64,000 bases of DNA from a virus, in the IMG/VR virus record IMGVR_UViG_3300035130_000336, positions 1-64,000 of that record. One strand, given 5' to 3'. Under the pieces are notes generated by a model. It was not told where the DNA came from and did no database searches. It saw only the letters and a list, made by a program, of their open reading frames with translations. The position numbers and the translations under genes are program-made. This document shows, one piece after another, positions 60,045 to 64,000 of the stretch. Positions within the stretch are counted from its first letter, which is position 1, and every line of letters starts with the position of its first letter.

Positions 60045-61097
60045 CTATGCCGTCTTTCGCAGCGAAAAGGCTACCTGAGGGCTACATAATACGTCATTTA
60101 TGATATCAATCTGACGCCGGTTGTCGTAAACATGCTGCGTTTTCGGACTCGTTTGAATGCCCATTTTCTTTAACATCTCATAGGTGAATCCCTGCCGCAA
60201 CAGATACGTCTCCGCGCAATGCTTTAAATCGTGCCAGTTGAAATCATAAATCCCCACCTGTTTTAAAACTGTATCGAAATGCCATCGGGGATCGCTGATT
60301 TTTTTCCAGACGACCTTTCCGTTTTTCCGTTCCAACATGGGAAAGAGCCACGGACAATCCTTCGGCAACGAATGGGCGTACCGGACAAAATCCATGTCGA
60401 TATTCGGCAGGATCGTTACCCGGATTTTATCTTTCGTTTTCTTCGCCTGAAAACGAACGACCCATCGTGATACTTCCATCTGAAGATTTTTTCGCTGTAA
60501 ATTGAAAAGATCCCCCTTGCGGATGGGATTAATAAGGGAGAATTTTACCGCTTCGAGAATGTGGGATTTATGTAAGGTCAAATAATTGATCAGGGCGTTT
60601 TTTTCGCCGTCGGAGAGAATCCGATTGCGCTCGTTGCCTTTCCTGATCCTCCATTTTCTGACCGTGGTTCGACCGCACCGCCCGGTTTCATAAGCGAAAT
60701 TGCAGATTGACCGGACGACGATTTTATAATTATTGACGGTATTGACCGCAAGGCCGCTCCCTTCGAGATTTCCGACATACCGGCTGTAACCGGCGGCGAA
60801 AATCTGCTTGTCGGGAAACAGACGACCCAATTCCTTAATCGATCGGTCGTAACACGCCTGATTAAATCCCCCGCGTCCGCGCTCGTTCAAATAAAGTTCC
60901 GCGCATTTGGAAAATCGTAACGATGTCAAAGAACAATCTCCCGTCAATGAACGGGCTTCGATCTGATTTTTTAAATGCTGATCGAAATTATCCGTCTTGC
61001 GGCGGAAGTGACGCGCCTTTCCCGCGCCGTTTCGGTATGCCCGGTCAACGTAATACCACCGAACCCCATTTGCATCATTCTTATACCAGACTCGCAT
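60045..61097 (-). CDS. int: Tyrosine recombinase (integrase), 350 aa
   Basis: Catalyses site-specific integration at the neighbouring attP. The start is ATG 61097, set by GGGAGGAG seven bases upstream; the frame remains open to 61184. The N-terminal part (MRVWYKNDANGVRWYYVDRA) is an arm-binding-like domain. The catalytic domain has Arg in NPIRKGDLFNL, Lys in FQAKKTKDKI, and Tyr324 in TQHVYDN. The second catalytic Arg of the HxxR box is replaced by Lys (HDLKH, His289/Lys292), and the usual GH before the Tyr is missing (KMGIQTSPKTQ). It may still act, as it looks otherwise intact. Confidence 0.88.
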   Translation of the reverse strand: MRVWYKNDANGVRWYYVDRAYRNGAGKARHFRRKTDNFDQHLKNQIEARSLTGDCSLTSLRFSKCAELYLNERGRGGFNQACYDRSIKELGRLFPDKQIFAAGYSRYVGNLEGSGLAVNTVNNYKIVVRSICNFAYETGRCGRTTVRKWRIRKGNERNRILSDGEKNALINYLTLHKSHILEAVKFSLINPIRKGDLFNLQRKNLQMEVSRWVVRFQAKKTKDKIRVTILPNIDMDFVRYAHSLPKDCPWLFPMLERKNGKVVWKKISDPRWHFDTVLKQVGIYDFNWHDLKHCAETYLLRQGFTYEMLKKMGIQTSPKTQHVYDNRRQIDIINDVLCSPQVAFSLRKTA

Positions 61098-61168
61098 ATC
61101 TCCTCCCTTTTCAGGGAGGGTATCTGAGTATAATATAGTATCAGGTAGGGGAAAAGAGGGTATATTTT

Positions 61169-61441
61169 CTACGCTTTTACGCATACCGCATTATAGATGA
61201 TTTTATTGGCGTATTCCGGACAGAATTCAGGCGTTTTCGACATATCGTATCGATTGCCCTGTTCGTATTTCACGCAAGTGTTTTTGAGGGGACACTCTTC
61301 ACAGGTCGGAATATCTTTTTTCCACCGGTCGGCGTATTCCCGGCAGCCGCCGAGCATACATCGCGGACTCCACTTATGCGGGACGGCGGAGGGACACCCT
61401 TCACACTCTTTTACGGCTTTGCCGCAAATATAGAGGCTCAT
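61169..61441 (-). CDS. Cys-rich hypothetical protein (90 aa)
   Basis: About twelve cysteines in a 90-aa protein: CGKAVKECEGCPS, CMLGGCREYAD, CEECPLKNTCVKYEQ and FCPEY. They could bind two or more zinc ions or an iron-sulfur cluster. It sits between the excisionase-like gene (4-bp overlap) and integrase, so it may belong to the lysogeny module. Family unknown to me. Confidence 0.65.
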   Translation of the reverse strand: MSLYICGKAVKECEGCPSAVPHKWSPRCMLGGCREYADRWKKDIPTCEECPLKNTCVKYEQGNRYDMSKTPEFCPEYANKIIYNAVCVKA

Positions 61442-61641
61442 TTTTTTCTTCCTCTCTCCGGCAATAAAAACTCTCCGCCGGTCAGTCGTTTTTCAATATC
61501 GGCACGCCTGAACCGATAAATTCCCCCGATTTTTACCATACCGGGCAGACGTCGTAACGCCATGTATTTTTCGATGAACTTTTTACTGACGTTCAACCTC
61601 TCGCTCAGCTCGTCGGGAGTCATCAGCGAATCTTTCGTCAT
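61438..61641 (-). CDS. Excisionase-like helix-turn-helix protein (67 aa)
   Basis: From ATG 61641, with AAGGAG six bases upstream, the product MTKDSLMTPDELSERLNVSK, then GMVKIGGIYRFRRADIEKRL is a MerR/excisionase-type winged helix (DNA-binding domain, excisionase family). It likely binds attP and steers integrase toward excision, or acts as a small regulator. It is co-translated with the Cys-rich gene. Array D begins in its leader and touches the ribosome binding site. Confidence 0.8.
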   Translation of the reverse strand: MTKDSLMTPDELSERLNVSKKFIEKYMALRRLPGMVKIGGIYRFRRADIEKRLTGGEFLLPERGRKK

Positions 61642-61650
61642 ACGCGCTCC

Positions 61651-62150
61651 TTGCCTTTGCATCACTGAACATTACTTTGCATTGCCATGCCTGTGCTTGA
61701 CTACGCCTTACTTCGCCTGTGCTATACTAAACTTCACATCGCATCGCCTGTGCTACACCAAACAACACTGCGCACTGCCTGTGCCTAACTCAACAATGCC
61801 AAACCGTGCCTGTGCTTAACAAAACAACACCATGCTAATCCTGTGCTTCACATAACTGAACAGCACTATGCATTGCCTGTGCCGCGCAATACACCACCTC
61901 GCTTTGCCTGTGCTGGGCCAAACATTACCCTGCCTTGCCTGTGCATAACGAAACTCCACCGCGCATTACCTGTGCATTACCTTACCAAACCTTACATCAC
62001 CATGCCTGTGCAAAACTTGACATTGCTTCACGATGCCTGTGCTTAACAAAACATGTCATAACAATGCATTGCCTATGCTTAACCAAACCGTGCTGTACCT
62101 GTGCTTGACAATACATCACCCCACGGTGCCTATGCATTACCTTACCAAAC
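61651..62150 (-). repeat. Pentamer-phased array D (500 bp)
   Basis: The cleanest array. I parsed it by hand into 16 hexamer-led units: one CTTTGC, two CTATGC, the rest CTGTGC, each followed by 4, 5 or 6 pentamers. Unit lengths are therefore 26, 31 or 36 bp. Of about 80 pentamers all but two (TAATC, ATGTC) end in AC or GC. The words are varied: TTGAC, TACGC, CTTAC, TTCGC and so on. The array exactly fills the gap between the SSB-like stop (62155) and the leader of the excisionase-like gene. Confidence 0.95.
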
Positions 62151-62154
62151 ACCG

Positions 62155-62583
62155 TTAAAACGGCAGATCGGAATCCGCTGGGGGAGCGTTGTTCTGGTCC
62201 GCCAGATGTTTCGCTTCACGGCACACGTAATCATCGATTTTGTTCTTGTCGGGATAGATGCCGTTTTTATCCACTTCGATACCGATTTTTGCTTTACCGA
62301 CACGACCTTCGAAATCGAAGGCTCTGAGGCTTCCCGTTTCGTATTTCGCCAGCAGCCCGAAAGCATCGCATGCATGGCGGAGTTTCGCGGGCATCTCATC
62401 AAGCAGATAGTCATAGATTCTGTTGACGACGCGATCCCCCAACCAGACGGCAATAGTAAGCCGGATCATCTCCTTGTCGTTTTTACTTACCTGATCGATC
62501 GCTTCGATCACTTCGACGTCGTAAACGCCTTTATCGATGATTTTTCTCGGTAGATCTTTTTCCGAATAGGTTTTGAACCTCAT
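62155..62583 (-). CDS. SSB-like protein, DUF669-type (142 aa)
   Basis: From ATG 62583, coupled to the ATPase by an ATGA overlap. GVYDVEVIEAIDQVSKNDKE, NRIYDYLLDEMPAKLRHACD, and KAKIGIEVDKNGIYPDKNKI follow the plan of the phage DUF669-like family, thought to bind single-stranded DNA. The last residues, ADSDLPF, resemble the acidic tip of SSB proteins (D..PF) that recruits other repair factors. Together with the Sak4-like ATPase this makes a recombination pair. Confidence 0.75.
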   Translation of the reverse strand: MRFKTYSEKDLPRKIIDKGVYDVEVIEAIDQVSKNDKEMIRLTIAVWLGDRVVNRIYDYLLDEMPAKLRHACDAFGLLAKYETGSLRAFDFEGRVGKAKIGIEVDKNGIYPDKNKIDDYVCREAKHLADQNNAPPADSDLPF

Positions 62584-63479
62584 TTCTTTTTTCCGCCTTT
62601 CAATTTGCCGTTTAACCATTCTATTGTTTTCGCCGCCTGATCGGCGGTAAGTTCGTTCCAGTTGTCCGCTCCCGCCTTGGTCAATACTTTCGTCGTTTCC
62701 TCAGGGGTGATTTTAAGGAGCGCCACCATCCGTTCGATTTCCTCGACATCTTCATCCGACGCGATCGTGATAGGGTTTACATTCGATTCAATATTCTCCC
62801 TGCCGTACCGTTTCGAAAACTCCTCGTAATCGAGGGAAAAGGTTTCCTGATCGGGAAAACCCGCGAGGCGCGTTTTATAAACGATCGCCGTCGGCGGATA
62901 GACGGTGCCGCGTTTGATCACCCGCAATCCCAGATCAAGCTCGTAAACGAGTTTGTCCCATACGTCGGGACACTTTCCTGTCTCTTCCCGCTGCCCGGTT
63001 CGGGGATTGGTACCCCATTCCGACGTCTCATGCGCGATGAACCAGATGTTCATATCAAGTTTCATACACCAATTGACAAGTCGGCGCATTTGCGCGATCG
63101 CCGGTTTTTTCGACGCGCCAAAGACATCACGTTCGGCGAGACGCTCCGCCTCGTTGGCGATGCATGTCTGGTAGACTTTCGTGATTGAATCGATCACCAG
63201 CGTACCGTAATTATGTTTTTCGGTGGCAAGCGACTGCATCTCGGTAACGATCGCCGAAAGGTCAAGCGCCCCTTCTTCCGGTCCCATGTACGCGCCTCCC
63301 GCCGCTTTGAGGCGTTTCTGGTATTCCACTCCATCCGCTCCCCCTTCGGTATCGATATAATACGGCCTTGGGAACGTGAGAGAAAACCATGTTTTTCCCA
63401 CTCCACTCGCTCCGAAAAGAAGCCCTTTCGCCTTACCCTGTTTTACTTCTTCAGGATCTTTCGCTTTCAATTTGCTCAT
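62580..63479 (-). CDS. Sak4-like RecA-fold ATPase (299 aa)
   Basis: From ATG 63479 with GGAGG eight bases upstream. Walker A GASGVGKT at 23-30, PYYIDTEGGADG (residues 39-50), and Walker B YGTLVIDSITK at 91-101, followed by MNIWFIAHETSEW, characterise phage Sak4/AAA_24-type single-domain RecA-like ATPases, which anneal or pair single strands during replication-recombination. The C-terminal ~50 residues (LKITPEETTKVLTKAGADNW) form a helical domain. Its partner SSB-like gene follows directly. Confidence 0.85.
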   Translation of the reverse strand: MSKLKAKDPEEVKQGKAKGLLFGASGVGKTWFSLTFPRPYYIDTEGGADGVEYQKRLKAAGGAYMGPEEGALDLSAIVTEMQSLATEKHNYGTLVIDSITKVYQTCIANEAERLAERDVFGASKKPAIAQMRRLVNWCMKLDMNIWFIAHETSEWGTNPRTGQREETGKCPDVWDKLVYELDLGLRVIKRGTVYPPTAIVYKTRLAGFPDQETFSLDYEEFSKRYGRENIESNVNPITIASDEDVEEIERMVALLKITPEETTKVLTKAGADNWNELTADQAAKTIEWLNGKLKGGKKK

Positions 63480-63618
63480 CAAAAACCTCCATTGATTGAC
63501 AATTAGCGGTGCAGCGGTTATGTTCCCGGTCCCACGGCGCACCGCATTCGGGACATGTTTCTTTCACGATGTCATTGCCGTTGCGTCGACGGCGGTCGCG
63601 CGACGGAACGGGCGTCAT
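63451..63618 (-). CDS. Small zinc-ribbon protein (55 aa)
   Basis: ATG 63618 overlaps the previous gene's stop (ATGA) and has AGCAGGA upstream. The product has an Arg-rich start and CPECGAPWDREHNRCTANC, a C..C...C...C zinc-binding cluster. It ends 29 bp inside the ATPase gene. Function unknown. Confidence 0.6.
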   Translation of the reverse strand: MTPVPSRDRRRRNGNDIVKETCPECGAPWDREHNRCTANCQSMEVFDEQIESERS

Positions 63619-63779
63619 ATCCTGCTGGCCCAATGCTCTTCCACCGGTTTTCTGCGGTGTTCGCCCCATTGCTCCATTATCCGTGCGATCGCCGCGTCAT
63701 AATCAAACGGTTCTTCCGATTTTTCTGAGGACTCCGGCAACGACGTCTTCCGTTGCGGCAATTTGTTCTCGTTTCTCAT
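63615..63779 (-). CDS. Small hypothetical protein (54 aa)
   Basis: A 54-codon frame absent from long-ORF lists: MRNENKLPQRKTSLPESSEK, then EEPFDYDAAIARIMEQWGEH and HWASRI. It starts inside the end of the preceding gene and ends in an ATGA overlap with the zinc-ribbon gene. The helix around DYDAAIARIMEQW and the tight overlaps make it credible. Confidence 0.55.
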   Translation of the reverse strand: MRNENKLPQRKTSLPESSEKSEEPFDYDAAIARIMEQWGEHRRKPVEEHWASRI

Positions 63780-64000
63780 CATCGGTCATGCTCACTTGTT
63801 TCACCGGTTCCTTTTCCGGTGCCGGTTGCATCCTTCCCCGTATTTTGTCGATCACCCAATTGCGGATAACCTTGTTGTGATCCTGATACTGTTTGCGTTT
63901 CTTCGGGTTATTGGTCAGATATTCATCGAGATATTTTATACATGCTTTAACAAACCGTTCGCCAAGTTCTTTCTTCAACCGCTCATACTCTTCATCGGTC
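63703..64000 (-). CDS. Replication-protein-like CDS, N-terminus cut by window edge
   Basis: Reading leftward from the window edge, the frame is open for 98 codons: TDEEYERLKKELGERFVKAC, then QYQDHNKVIRNWVIDKIRG and a linker KEPVKQVSMTDDEKREQIAA. The block EEY..L....G......I..L..Y......K.Y.DH...I.NWV is the C-terminal domain of many phage replication-initiation proteins. A TTG at 63978 could be read as a start, but the upstream residues fit the family, so the real start is outside or at the window edge. Confidence 0.7.
   Translation of the reverse strand, partial: TDEEYERLKKELGERFVKACIKYLDEYLTNNPKKRKQYQDHNKVIRNWVIDKIRGRMQPAPEKEPVKQVSMTDDEKREQIAATEDVVAGVLRKIGRTV

Noticed and set aside
61098-61184. 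Longer integrase starting at 61184
   Set aside because: GGGAGGAG stands in front of the internal ATG at 61097, and the upstream residues are low in quality and would overlap the Cys-rich gene.

Overview
The window looks like the genome, or most of it, of a temperate tailed phage with a P22-like (podovirus-type) virion. Evidence: a small and large terminase pair, a 704-aa portal, a scaffold-like protein, a P22-type coat protein, tail appendage proteins, and a block of large 'internal virion' proteins ending in a 1547-aa protein. It also carries a tyrosine integrase beside an attP that holds the 3' half of a tRNA-Ser(GCU) gene. The host is a bacterium I cannot name; Shine-Dalgarno starts, sigma70-type promoters and ordinary stop codons fit a bacterial host. 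Both window edges cut through leftward genes.

Layout. 1-3.2 kb: leftward operon of small accessory genes (J-domain protein, DUF6908-like protein, unknowns) driven by a good promoter at 3234-3262, with a repeated intercistronic leader. 3.2-4.09 kb: divergent control region with a candidate 77-nt RNA and two copies of a palindrome-rich 100-bp block. 4.09-10.3 kb: rightward TerS, DNA methyltransferase, holin-like protein, HNH/AP2 proteins, TerL. 10.3-29.0 kb: a ~19-kb insertion between terL and portal made almost entirely of soluble cell-surface-sugar enzymes: about ten glycosyltransferases, a DegT-type aminotransferase, a radical SAM/SPASM protein, a small kinase-like protein, a cytidylyltransferase, two LicD-like transferases and several SAM methyltransferase-like proteins. 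There is no flippase, polymerase or lipid-carrier transferase. 29.0-30.0 kb: an adenine methyltransferase bracketed by an 18-bp inverted repeat. 30.4-56.3 kb: virion genes (portal, scaffold, coat, tail hub, Kelch/PKD protein, fibre, internal proteins) ending in a RusA-like resolvase encoded across two frames. 56.3-64 kb: leftward early/recombination block, read right to left: replication protein (partial), zinc-ribbon protein, Sak4-like ATPase, SSB-like protein, excisionase-like HTH, Cys-rich protein, integrase, attP, a 49-aa protein and a conserved phage protein with a RAMP-like glycine loop.

The most unusual feature is in the gaps of that last block. Four arrays (about 3.1 kb in all) obey one strict grammar. 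On the + strand they are hexamers CTGTGC (or CTTTGC) each followed by about 3-7 pentamers of form NNNRC, so unit length is 6+5n (26, 31, 36...). The words are almost all different but the 5-base phase is kept. This is not a CRISPR array, an ordinary tandem repeat or coding sequence, and I know of no described element of this kind.

No endolysin is recognisable in the window. No complete tRNA gene was seen.
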